Source of the DNA: Gammaproteobacteria bacterium
Lineage (GTDB): Bacteria > Pseudomonadota > Gammaproteobacteria > Steroidobacterales > SZUA-146
Direction of reading: 5' to 3'
Length of the DNA: 9,439 bases
NCBI GenBank assembly: GCA_003228965.1
Contig: QIGP01000052.1
Location: forward strand, 1-9,439
The notes below the pieces were generated by a model. The model saw only the letters and a list, made by a program, of their open reading frames with translations. It ran no database searches and was not told where the DNA came from. This document shows, piece by piece, positions 1-6,309 of the stretch (positions within the stretch are counted from its first letter, which is position 1; each line of letters begins with the position of its first letter). Position numbers and translations under genes: made by a program.

Positions 1-41
1 TACCGTGGCTCAACTAATTGAAGCCACTGCAACCTGATGGA

Positions 42-120
42 GATTGCCACACCCGCTTCGCGAGTTCGCAATGACGAGGTTATGATTGCCACACCCGCGG
101 TCTGCGGGTTCGCAATGACG
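42..120. repeat. Two tandem REP-like palindromic repeats
   Basis: Two near-identical units lie head to tail at 42-76 and 84-120, separated by 7 nt. Both begin GATTGCCACACCCGC and end TTCGCAATGACG. Each can fold into a hairpin: ATTGC pairs with GCAAT, then a small internal loop (CAC opposite TC), then ACCCGC pairs with GCGGGT in unit 2; unit 1 has GCGAGT there, one mismatch. The central loops differ (3 nt against 5 nt), as expected of dispersed hairpin repeats. They lie beyond the 3' end of the minus-strand gene block, the usual place for REP/BIME elements. From memory, repeats of the type GATTGCCAC...GCAATGACG occur in many unrelated bacterial genomes. Copy number in this genome cannot be seen from the window. 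Confidence 0.75.
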
Positions 121-138
121 GGGTTGCGGTTATTGCTG

Positions 139-180
139 TGGGGCACCCCAAGAGTATTTGCAAGATCGGCCTTCGGCCGA
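139..180. repeat. Two short perfect hairpins downstream of the AhpD-like gene
   Basis: TGGGG-CA-CCCCA (139-150) and TCGGCC-TTC-GGCCGA (166-180) are perfect short palindromes between the tandem repeats and the stop codon at 226. The second can be extended by two outer pairs, one of them G-U, on the minus strand. It lies 46 nt after the last stop codon of the minus-strand block, so it could slow or end transcription. No T-run follows on that strand, so I do not call it an intrinsic terminator. It may be a remnant of another repeat family. Confidence 0.4.
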
Positions 181-225
181 CCTGGCCGTGATCAATGCTG
201 CTTTATGCTCGCGCGGGAAAAAGCT

Positions 226-786
226 CTACTTGCCGTTGTAGCCGGTAATTTCACTTTCGTTAAACTCAACGCCCAAGCCGCAAGCAATGCGATTGGAAAA
301 ATTGAAATAGGCCGTCAGCATGTTCACTTCGAGTATCTCGCGGTCGGTTAGGCCGGCCTCTCGTAGGGCTTCTACGTCTTTTTCGCACATTTTGTCGGGC
401 TGTTTGGTCAGCTTGGACGCATAGCGAAGCATTTTTGCCTGGCGGTCGGTCATGCCCAGAAATTTCCGGCCGGCGACAATTTCCTTCATTCGATCGTTGT
501 CTTTTTCGTGGTGGGACAGGGCTTCAGCCACGTGACTCACGCTGTAGGCGCAGTTGTTAGATGCCGATACTACCAGGGCAATCATTTCGCGCTCGGCGCA
601 CTTTAAGCTTGATTCGCCGTACATCAGACACTGATATAAATCGAGATGGTGTTCGAGCGCGACCGGAAACAGGCTCTGCGCTTTCATGATGTTGCTAACT
701 TTTCCACGTGATTTACGAATTTTGTCGAACGCGTCTCTCAGCGGCTTGTCGCCATTCGGTTTGTCGACCGTTTTAATCCAACTCAT
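226..786 (-). CDS. AhpD-like / carboxymuconolactone decarboxylase-family protein (peroxidase-related type)
   Basis: This 186-residue, probably cytoplasmic, all-helical protein matches the peroxidase-related branch of the AhpD/CMD superfamily. It opens with the typical MSWIKTVD and contains RGKVSNIM (27-34), HLDLYQCLMYG (47-57) and EREMIALVVS (65-74). Family members with a CxxC pair are alkylhydroperoxidase-like thiol reductants. Here the active site reads E67-x11-C79-A-Y-S82-V-S-H85-V86: the first Cys, the Glu and the first His are kept, but the second Cys is Ser and the usual second His is Val. A normal disulfide-based peroxidase cycle is therefore doubtful, and the enzyme may work by a single Cys or on another substrate. 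The start ATG overlaps the stop of a short upstream frame as ATGA (783-786), which suggests translational coupling. There is no strong ribosome binding site of its own. It is the last gene of the minus-strand block. The family call is secure; the substrate is unknown. Confidence 0.88.
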   Translation of the reverse strand: MSWIKTVDKPNGDKPLRDAFDKIRKSRGKVSNIMKAQSLFPVALEHHLDLYQCLMYGESSLKCAEREMIALVVSASNNCAYSVSHVAEALSHHEKDNDRMKEIVAGRKFLGMTDRQAKMLRYASKLTKQPDKMCEKDVEALREAGLTDREILEVNMLTAYFNFSNRIACGLGVEFNESEITGYNGK

Positions 787-972
787 GCCATGTACTCGCG
801 TTCGGGCCGTCCGGCCTGTTGCTTGGTGTCTAACCAGTCCATGCAGACGATAGTTTTAAGACGTTCAATCACTTCGATTCTCTGGGCGTCCTAGCTGTCG
901 TTCCCCAAGCTTCGCGATAAACTTCGCTGTACCCTGTGTAATCAACTTCGTGTTTTCAAATTGCATTGTCAT
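783..972 (-). pseudogene. Possible short frameshifted gene, or two overlapping microORFs, upstream of the AhpD-like gene
   Basis: Two short minus-strand frames follow each other. Frame A starts at ATG 972 (or 966), reads MTMQFENTKLITQGTAKFIA and on to residue 35, and stops at 865-867. Frame B is open from 890 (after a TAG at 891-893) to TGA at 783-785; a GTG at 872 would give 29 residues and overlaps the end of A. B then overlaps the AhpD-like start as ATGA. Both have a plausible protein-like composition, and B contains ERLKTIVCMDWLDTKQQ. Removing one base between 891 and 868 would join them into one protein of about 62 residues. It may be a small gene broken by an indel or sequencing error, a coupled pair of microORFs, or chance. 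I do not recognise any homologue and see no good ribosome binding site for A. Confidence 0.35.
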
Positions 973-1025
973 TGACTGCAGAGTACTTACCTGGGCTACG
1001 ATTGAACGCTACCGAAATATACGTT

Positions 1026-1451
1026 TTAGTTTGTTGCAAAAATGTTCGAAGCGTCTTTGAACGCTTTGAACTCCAGTGCATTGCCACACGGGTCGTGAAA
1101 AAACATGGTGGCCTGTTCGCCAACTTCGCCTTTAAACCTAATGTGCGGTTCAATCACGAACTGAGTGTTAGCCCTCTTCAGTCGTGCGGCCAGCACTTCC
1201 CATTCGGGTATCGTCAAAATAGCGCCGAAGTGTCGCACCGGAACGTTGTTGCCGTCTACCGGGTTTGTGCCTACAGTCTGATCGGAATCGACCAGATGCG
1301 CTGTGATCTGATGCCCAAAAAAGTTGAAATCTATCCACTGATCGGATTCTCTTCCTACCGGACACCCCAGGGTTTGGTGGTAATAAGCTCGGGTTTTCCC
1401 AAGGTCGTTGACAGGAAAAGCTAAGTGAAACGGATGCTTAGGTGTGCTCAT
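1026..1451 (-). CDS. VOC-superfamily protein (glyoxalase / extradiol dioxygenase-like fold)
   Basis: This 141-residue protein has the paired beta-alpha-beta-beta-beta modules of the vicinal oxygen chelate fold. The N-terminal module reads HLAFPVNDL (9-17) followed by [11 protein letters not shown] (20-30) and [10 protein letters not shown] (39-48); the second has VRHFGAILT (72-80) and closes with [15 protein letters not shown] (117-131). Likely metal ligands are H9, H74 and E127, the pattern expected of metal-binding members such as the COG3565 predicted dioxygenases, which this most resembles. Its substrate cannot be told from sequence. A GGAG sits 5 nt before the ATG, and only 23 nt separate it from the hemF stop, so co-transcription with hemF is likely. 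It stands where many relatives carry aroE. No signal peptide is visible. Family call strong, function unknown. Confidence 0.88.
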   Translation of the reverse strand: MSTPKHPFHLAFPVNDLGKTRAYYHQTLGCPVGRESDQWIDFNFFGHQITAHLVDSDQTVGTNPVDGNNVPVRHFGAILTIPEWEVLAARLKRANTQFVIEPHIRFKGEVGEQATMFFHDPCGNALEFKAFKDASNIFATN

Positions 1452-1474
1452 GCCAACTCCGAAAGGTCGTGTAT

Positions 1475-2401
1475 TTAACCTTGTAAAGATTCGTTTCGCC
1501 AGTCCCTGGGTACCAGGTATCGCGAGTACAGTTTTTCCTCAGGCGAGCCCTTAGAAGGTGTCCAATTGTAATCAAAGCGCAACAAGGGCGGCATGGACAT
1601 GAGAATTGACTCGGTTCTTCCGCCGGACTGGAGACCAAACAGCGTACCCCGGTCGTAGACCAGATTGAATTCAACGTAGCGACCGCGCCGGTAAAGTTGG
1701 AAGTCGCGCTGCTCTTGTGTGTACGGCAGTTCGTGACGACGCGCCACGATGGGTTGGTAAGCCAAGACAAAATGTTGCCCAACACGTTCAATGAAACTTG
1801 CGCACGTTTCAATATCTGGCGAACTTAAGTCGTCGAAAAAGATGCCGCCAATTCCGCGTTGTTCGTCACGGTGCTTGATGTAAAAGTAGTCGTCGCACCA
1901 TTTTTTGTAATGTTCGTACGTGTCGTCGCCAAACTGTGCACACGCCGCGTGTGCGGTGGTGTGCCAGTGAATCGCGTCCTCGTCAAAACCGTAGTAGGGC
2001 GTGAGGTCAAAGCCACCGCCAAACCACCAGATGGGTTCGTCAACACCGTTGTCGGCGATAAAGAAGCGCACGTTCATGTGTGATGTTGGCACCATTGGAT
2101 TGAGTGGGTGAACAACCACCGACACGCCCATGGCCTGATAGCTGCGTCCGGCAAGCGCCGAATTGCGCTGTGTAGCCGTCGCCGGCATAGAGTCGCCTTG
2201 AATACTTGAAAAAAGTACGCCTGCTTTTTCAATCACGTCACCGCCAGTCATCACCCGGCTGTTGCCGCCACCGCCTTCGGAGCGTTGCCACACATCGGAT
2301 TCGAAGCGGGCGGTTGGTTCAAACGTTTCGAGCGACTCGCATATGTGCTGTTGCAAGTTTTTGAGCATGCGTTCTACTTTGACGGAATCAATGGTGCTCA
2401 T
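1475..2401 (-). CDS. hemF: Oxygen-dependent coproporphyrinogen III oxidase
   Basis: HemF decarboxylates two propionates of coproporphyrinogen III to vinyl groups with O2, giving protoporphyrinogen IX in aerobic heme synthesis; it is a cytoplasmic homodimer. From ATG 2401 the protein has 308 residues, close to E. coli HemF (about 299), and is collinear with it from end to end. Hallmarks are [13 protein letters not shown] (38-50), [16 protein letters not shown] (84-99), [10 protein letters not shown] (105-114), [11 protein letters not shown] (125-135), the signature around [21 protein letters not shown] (166-186) and [11 protein letters not shown] (236-246). The conserved histidines H98, H108, H145 and H177 are present. 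The frame stays open upstream to a GTG at 2509 overlapping the tsaC stop (TAGTG), but those extra 36 residues match nothing in the family, so ATG 2401, with a weak CAGG 8 nt upstream, is preferred. It follows tsaC and precedes the VOC gene, probably as one transcript. Confidence 0.97.
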   Translation of the reverse strand: MSTIDSVKVERMLKNLQQHICESLETFEPTARFESDVWQRSEGGGGNSRVMTGGDVIEKAGVLFSSIQGDSMPATATQRNSALAGRSYQAMGVSVVVHPLNPMVPTSHMNVRFFIADNGVDEPIWWFGGGFDLTPYYGFDEDAIHWHTTAHAACAQFGDDTYEHYKKWCDDYFYIKHRDEQRGIGGIFFDDLSSPDIETCASFIERVGQHFVLAYQPIVARRHELPYTQEQRDFQLYRRGRYVEFNLVYDRGTLFGLQSGGRTESILMSMPPLLRFDYNWTPSKGSPEEKLYSRYLVPRDWRNESLQG

Positions 2402-2444
2402 GAAAGGAGCCTGGTAGTAAATTGTTGAGTTGTTTTCGATTACG

Positions 2445-2462
2445 GGTGCTTGTAGCAACACC
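2445..2462 (-). other. Small hairpin in the tsaC-hemF spacer
   Basis: GGTG-c-TTG-tag-CAA-CACC is an inverted repeat of seven pairs with one bulged base and a 3-nt loop, about 44 nt upstream of the chosen hemF start in the 107-nt tsaC-hemF spacer. No T-run follows on the minus strand, so it is not an intrinsic terminator. It could modestly shape the hemF leader or be chance. Confidence 0.25.
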
Positions 2463-2508
2463 AGGTGGCTGACCTTCGTGGTGCCTGTGACTGCAAGGGT
2501 GAGTTGCA

Positions 2509-3066
2509 CTAGCCACTACGCAGTACCTGGCCAGATTGACTGTCGATTATTTGCGTCGGACGCGTGGCGTCGCCAATGGCTCCGCCAAGAATGTGATCGA
2601 TGCCTGTCGGAAACTGTCGTCTTAATTGTAAGAGACTGGTGGCGGGTTTCTTGCCGCTAACGTTGGCGCTGGTCGATACAACGACGTCGCCAAATACGGC
2701 GCACAATTGCCGACAAATCGGGTGGGCAGAGACTCTAAGGGCTACCGTGTCGCGACCGCCTGTGACCAGGTCGTTCAGGCCGGTTGCTGGAACAATCCAC
2801 GTCGTTGGTCCGGGCCAGGAGCGGTGCAGTTTTTGCACGAGTTTGTCAGAAGGCTGGTCGATGTAGTCAAGGGCCGTCTCGATGGAGTCGCTGATGAGAA
2901 TAAGGCCCCGGGTCGGCGAGCGACGTTTGAGTGTAAGCAGTGACTGTAGCGCGTTGGTGTTATGGGGGTCGCAGCCGAGGCCGTACATCGCCTCGGTCGG
3001 GTAGGCGACCAGGCCGCCAGCGCGCAGGGAGCTTGCGGCCGTGGAATACTTGAAGCGCGGTGTCAT
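2509..3066 (-). CDS. tsaC: L-threonylcarbamoyladenylate synthase, TsaC (YrdC/Sua5 family)
   Basis: TsaC makes threonylcarbamoyl-AMP from threonine, bicarbonate and ATP, the first step of the t6A modification at position 37 of ANN-decoding tRNAs; the TsaBDE proteins then transfer the group. At 185 residues it is the short single-domain type (E. coli TsaC is about 190), without the extra C-terminal Sua5 domain. The YrdC fold is recognised by [15 protein letters not shown] (20-34), [13 protein letters not shown] (46-58), [11 protein letters not shown] (84-94), VALRVSAHP (108-116) and [12 protein letters not shown] (130-141), which line the nucleotide and threonine pocket. The ATG at 3066 lies 44 nt after the topA stop; no strong ribosome binding site is visible, and a perfect 10-bp palindrome TCGTTAACGA (3077-3086) sits just before it. 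The topA-tsaC-hemF order is the conserved gammaproteobacterial arrangement. Confidence 0.95.
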   Translation of the reverse strand: MTPRFKYSTAASSLRAGGLVAYPTEAMYGLGCDPHNTNALQSLLTLKRRSPTRGLILISDSIETALDYIDQPSDKLVQKLHRSWPGPTTWIVPATGLNDLVTGGRDTVALRVSAHPICRQLCAVFGDVVVSTSANVSGKKPATSLLQLRRQFPTGIDHILGGAIGDATRPTQIIDSQSGQVLRSG

Positions 3067-3110
3067 GACTGGTAGCTCGTTAACGACAACGTCAGCGCAC
3101 AGCGCGCCGG

Positions 3111-5639
3111 TTAGGTATCGTCCTTCTTGCCAGCTTTTTTCGCCGCTTTCTTCTTAGCGGCGGTTTTTTTAGCTACTTTCCTGGTCACTTTCTTAGCTTT
3201 CTTTTTTGTCTTCTTTTTAGCCTTTTTCTTAGTGACCTTCTTCTTAGCTACCTTTTTCTTACTAGTTGCTTTCTTCTTGGCCGCTGCTTTCTTGGTGACC
3301 TTTTTCTTCTTCTTGCGGCCGCGACGAACGGGCGCTTTATCAAGCAGTTCAATGCACTGCTCAAGTGTCAGTTCTTTCGGGTCGCTGTCTTTTGGCACAC
3401 GCGCATTTTTTTCTTTGTTGGTGATGTACGGGCCGTAGCGACCATTCAATATTTGAATGCCGTTCTCACCTTCGCCGGGCCATTCGGCAATTAGCCGGTT
3501 GGCGTCTTCAACTTTCTTGATATCAATGAGCTCAATGGCGCGTTCGAGCGTAATACTGTACGGGTCATCGGCTGGGCCTTCTTCGTCTTTCTTCTTGCGA
3601 ATAGAGACGTATTTAGCGCCGTATCTAACGTACGGGCCAAAAGGACCAATGCTCGTCGAGACAGGTTCACCTTCGAGTGTTTCACCAAGCGTTCTCGGTA
3701 GCTTGAACAGCTCAAGAGCTTCTTCAAGATTTACCTTGTCCATTTTGAGGCCTTCGCGCAGACCGGCAAACTTTGGCTTGTCTTCGTCGTCGCGTGTACC
3801 AATTTGTACAAACGGTCCATACCGGCCCATGCGTACGCTGATGGGTTTGCCGCTTTTGGGGTCGGTACCAAGAATGCGCGCCTGAACCGCTTCGTCGCGG
3901 CTAACGGTAGCTTCTTTGTCGACCACCAATTTTTCGAACGGCTTCCAAAAACCGTCGAGCAGTGGCACCCATTCTTTTTCACCGCGAGAGACGGCATCAA
4001 GGTCGTCCTCAAGCCGCGCCGTAAAGTCGTAGTCGACGTAGCGGGTAAAGTGAGCGGTGAGGAAGGTGTTTACTATTTGGCCGACGTCGGTGGGAATGAA
4101 GCGGCGCTTATCCATTTCGACGTATTCGCGTTTTTGCAGTGTGCTGATAATGCTCGCGTATGTAGAAGGACGGCCAATGCCGTATTCTTCCAGCGTTTTA
4201 ACCAGACTCGCTTCCGAGAAGCGCGGTGGCGGCTCGGTGAAATGCTGCTCGGGCCGTACCGCGAGCAGGTCTATGATTTCACCTTCTTTCATGGGAGGTA
4301 AAATTTTGTCATCGTCCGCTTCGTGCCCTTTGTCGCTTTGGTAAACGCGCAGAAATCCGGGCTCAATAAGGACGGAACCGTTGGCGCGCAACCGTGACGT
4401 AGAGTCGCCGCTCGTGCCAGGAGCAAGGTCGGCCGCTACCGTGTCGAATACGGCTGGCACCATTTGGCTGGCCATGGTGCGCTTCCAGATCAGGTCGTAC
4501 AGTTTGGCCTGATCTGGCTCCAAAAAGCTTTTGATTTCGCTCGGTACACGAGCGGCAGCCGTAACGCGGATGGCTTCGTGAGCTTCCTGCGCGTTTTTGG
4601 CTTTGGTCTTGTAGGTGTTGGGTATTTCGGGTACGTAGTCTGCGCCGTATTTGCTGTCGATGACCTGACGCAGTTCGGCAATCGCGTCTTGCGACAGCGT
4701 CACGGAGTCGGTACGCATGTAGGTGATGAGGCCAACTTCGCCGTCGCCTACGTTGATACCTTCGTACAGCTTTTGCGCTGTGCGCATGGTGCGCTGAGCG
4801 GTGAAACCCAGTTTGCGTGAGGCTTCCTGTTGCAGCGTAGACGTAGTAAACGGAGCAAGCGGGGTTCTTCGACGTTGCTTTTTGTCGATTTTTACGACTT
4901 TGAGCTTGCCCTGAGCTTCTTCGGTCAGGTGTTTTTCAACCGCAAAAGCCTGGTCTTCGTTTTCAAAGCTAAACTGCTGCACTTTGTCGCCCTGATATTG
5001 AATCAGGCGAGTGATGAATTGTTTGGCGTCTTTCTTGACGTCGCCTTCTACGCTCCAGTATTCACGCGGGTTAAACGCGTCAATTTCTTTCTCTCGCTCG
5101 CAGATCAGGCGCAACGCAGGGCTCTGAACCCTGCCTGCAGACAGCCCGCGGCGAATTTTCTTCCACAACAGCGGTGACAGATTAAAGCCAACCAGGTAAT
5201 CAAGTGCACGTCGCGCCTGCTGCGCGTTGATCATGTCGATTGACAGCTGCCCTGGATTATCAATGGCGTGGCGAACCGCGGTTTTGGTGATTTCGTGGAA
5301 CACGACACGGAAAACTTCCCTGTCGCCGAGTTTGCCGCGTTCCTTAAGCAGCTCAACCAGGTGCCACGCTATCGCTTCCCCTTCGCGATCGGGGTCAGTT
5401 GCGAGGTACAGGATGTCGGCTTTTTTCAGTGCTTTTTCAATCGCTTCGACGTGTTTTTCGTTACGTTCGATCACCTGATACTTCATCGTGAAGTTACTTG
5501 AAGTATCGACGGCACCTTCCTTGGGAATGAGATCTCGCACGTGCCCGTATGATGCCAGCACTTGAAAACCGCGACCCAGATATTTCTCGATAGTCTTGGC
5601 TTTGGCGGGAGATTCAACTATGACTAGGCTATTGGTCAT
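3111..5639 (-). CDS. topA: DNA topoisomerase I (type IA), lysine-tailed form
   Basis: TopA relaxes negative supercoils by Mg-dependent cleavage and passage of one DNA strand, balancing gyrase during transcription. The TOPRIM domain (about 1-115) has E9 in VIVESPAKAKTIEKYLG and the D82-P-D84-R-E86 acidic triad. The catalytic Tyr is Y307 in GLITYMRTDSV (303-313). HEAIR (354-358) and EYGIGRPSTYASII (485-498) mark the gate and DNA-binding core, which ends near 580. It has no C4 zinc ribbons: the whole 842-residue protein has only two Cys, C180 and C762. Instead there are three glycine-rich repeats with GRYGPFVQIG (605-614), GPFGPYVRYG (665-674) and GRYGPYITN (733-741), then a tail in which 37 of the last 67 residues are Lys. 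Such tails bind DNA and aid processivity in actinobacterial enzymes. AAAGGA precedes the ATG by about 6 nt. It follows smg after a structured spacer. Confidence 0.97.
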   Translation of the reverse strand: MTNSLVIVESPAKAKTIEKYLGRGFQVLASYGHVRDLIPKEGAVDTSSNFTMKYQVIERNEKHVEAIEKALKKADILYLATDPDREGEAIAWHLVELLKERGKLGDREVFRVVFHEITKTAVRHAIDNPGQLSIDMINAQQARRALDYLVGFNLSPLLWKKIRRGLSAGRVQSPALRLICEREKEIDAFNPREYWSVEGDVKKDAKQFITRLIQYQGDKVQQFSFENEDQAFAVEKHLTEEAQGKLKVVKIDKKQRRRTPLAPFTTSTLQQEASRKLGFTAQRTMRTAQKLYEGINVGDGEVGLITYMRTDSVTLSQDAIAELRQVIDSKYGADYVPEIPNTYKTKAKNAQEAHEAIRVTAAARVPSEIKSFLEPDQAKLYDLIWKRTMASQMVPAVFDTVAADLAPGTSGDSTSRLRANGSVLIEPGFLRVYQSDKGHEADDDKILPPMKEGEIIDLLAVRPEQHFTEPPPRFSEASLVKTLEEYGIGRPSTYASIISTLQKREYVEMDKRRFIPTDVGQIVNTFLTAHFTRYVDYDFTARLEDDLDAVSRGEKEWVPLLDGFWKPFEKLVVDKEATVSRDEAVQARILGTDPKSGKPISVRMGRYGPFVQIGTRDDEDKPKFAGLREGLKMDKVNLEEALELFKLPRTLGETLEGEPVSTSIGPFGPYVRYGAKYVSIRKKKDEEGPADDPYSITLERAIELIDIKKVEDANRLIAEWPGEGENGIQILNGRYGPYITNKEKNARVPKDSDPKELTLEQCIELLDKAPVRRGRKKKKKVTKKAAAKKKATSKKKVAKKKVTKKKAKKKTKKKAKKVTRKVAKKTAAKKKAAKKAGKKDDT
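3124..3321 (-). repeat. Low-complexity tract coding the TopA lysine tail
   Basis: The last 200 nt of topA are built from short imperfect repeats of AAG/AAA codons mixed with GCT, GTT and ACT, coding runs such as KKKVAKKKVTKKKAKKKTKK. The top strand here is correspondingly TTC/TTT-rich. The register changes often enough that no fixed unit length can be stated. Tracts like this vary in length between strains by slippage. Confidence 0.7.
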
Positions 5640-5678
5640 GTCGTCCTTTCAAGGTTAGTTAGATGTGAAGTTAGCAAT

Positions 5679-5776
5679 TAACCGCTCTTTCCAACTCAAG
5701 CCAGTCTTCGCAACGCTCAGAGCTTGCTCAGGAAATTGAGCCGCAGTGAGCGTCGTAAGCGCTTGAGTCGCGGTTA
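5679..5776 (-). promoter_or_regulatory. Nested inverted repeat in the topA leader (candidate structured RNA)
   Basis: Five stem segments nest in order inside 98 nt: TAACCGC/GCGGTTA (5679-5685 with 5770-5776), ACTCAAGC/GCTTGAGT (5694-5701 with 5761-5768), CTTCG/CGTAAG with one bulge (5706-5710 with 5754-5759), ACGCTCA/TGAGCGT (5713-5719 with 5747-5753) and GCTCA/TGAGC (5726-5730 with 5737-5741) closing a 6-nt loop. That is 32 pairs interrupted by small asymmetric loops. It lies between smg and topA, about 40 nt upstream of the topA start, and just downstream of a sigma70-like promoter candidate on the minus strand. No T-run follows, so it is not an ordinary terminator of smg. It may be a structured 5' leader, a protein-binding site or a palindromic repeat element; I recognise no known riboswitch. 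Confidence 0.5.
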
Positions 5777-5779
5777 GAG

Positions 5780-5808
5780 AACATAATGGAAATTGGGGGC
5801 GTGATCAA
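5780..5808 (-). promoter_or_regulatory. Candidate sigma70-type promoter for topA
   Basis: On the minus strand TTGATC (5803-5808) and TATGTT (5780-5785) are spaced by exactly 17 nt; each matches 4 of 6 consensus bases. Initiation would fall near 5773, giving a leader of about 134 nt that contains nearly all of the nested inverted repeat. Topoisomerase I genes commonly have their own supercoiling-sensitive promoters, which makes an internal promoter here reasonable. It is a match by eye only. Confidence 0.35.
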
Positions 5809-5835
5809 TTCGAACGGAAAGACGGCCGGTCAGTG

Positions 5836-6309
5836 CTAGTGCACCACACCTGCATTTTCCTCAAAAACAAGGTCTTCCATACGGGCGTATGCGTCTTCCT
5901 GGCCCGGCTGGGTAAACAGGACCATCAGAACCACCCATTTGATGTCGTCGAGATCGATGTCGCGTTCGCCGAGCGCTAGAATGCGGTCGAGAACGCGCTC
6001 TCGCTGCGACGTATTGAGAATACCGATTTGTTCGAGATAGACGATGTAGCCGCGGCATTCCACGTCGATACGCTGAATTTCACGCCCGTTGAATATCCGT
6101 GTGGAATTGGTCTGAGGTGCGTAATCGCTGTCGTTGTGAAAATCGCCAAGATCGTCTAGCCATTCGAGCGCGTGTGTGATGACACGGTTGTTAAAACCGG
6201 CTAACTCAAGCTCGCTGCGCAGAATGTTGCGGTCTGGCTCAGGCTCGATGTCTTCTCCGATATAGGTCTCGAAAAGGTACATCAGCACATCTAAAACCGA
6301 CTCTTTCAT
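5836..6309 (-). CDS. smg: Smg family protein (DUF494)
   Basis: This 157-residue protein is the same length as E. coli Smg and alignable along its whole length. The start region VLDVLMYLFETYI (5-17) is diagnostic, followed by LELAGFNNRVITHALEWLDDL (34-54), CRGYIVYLEQIGILN (85-99), RERVLDRILAL (102-112), DLDDIKWVVLMVLF (118-131) and the closing ARMEDLVFEENAGVVH (142-157). It is acidic and predicted helical, without membrane segments or a signal peptide. The biochemical role of Smg is not established; the name comes from its position next to smf (dprA). Its ATG overlaps the dprA stop as ATGA (6306-6309), with AAGGAG (6315-6320) 5 nt upstream inside dprA, so the two are translationally coupled. 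Confidence 0.95.
   Translation of the reverse strand: MKESVLDVLMYLFETYIGEDIEPEPDRNILRSELELAGFNNRVITHALEWLDDLGDFHNDSDYAPQTNSTRIFNGREIQRIDVECRGYIVYLEQIGILNTSQRERVLDRILALGERDIDLDDIKWVVLMVLFTQPGQEDAYARMEDLVFEENAGVVH

Noticed and set aside
42..120. CRISPR array
   Set aside because: There are only two units, the gap of 7 nt is too short for a spacer, and each unit is itself a hairpin with a variable loop, which fits REP elements.
166..180. Intrinsic terminator for the minus-strand block
   Set aside because: The stem is sound, but no T-run follows on the minus strand.
37..351. Plus-strand open frame of 104 codons
   Set aside because: It runs through the tandem palindromic repeats and into the antisense of the AhpD-like gene; its residues have no protein-family character.
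966..1424. Plus-strand open frame of 152 codons
   Set aside because: It is antisense to the VOC gene, whose conserved motifs and metal ligands are clear on the minus strand.
1438..1812. Minus-strand open frame of 124 codons
   Set aside because: It overlaps hemF in another frame; the hemF frame carries the family signature through this stretch.
3077..3086. Perfect palindrome TCGTTAACGA before tsaC as an operator
   Set aside because: A single 10-bp palindrome is expected by chance in this much sequence, and nothing else suggests a regulator site.
3804..4301. Plus-strand open frame of 165 codons
   Set aside because: It lies wholly antisense to topA, which is intact and strongly conserved here.
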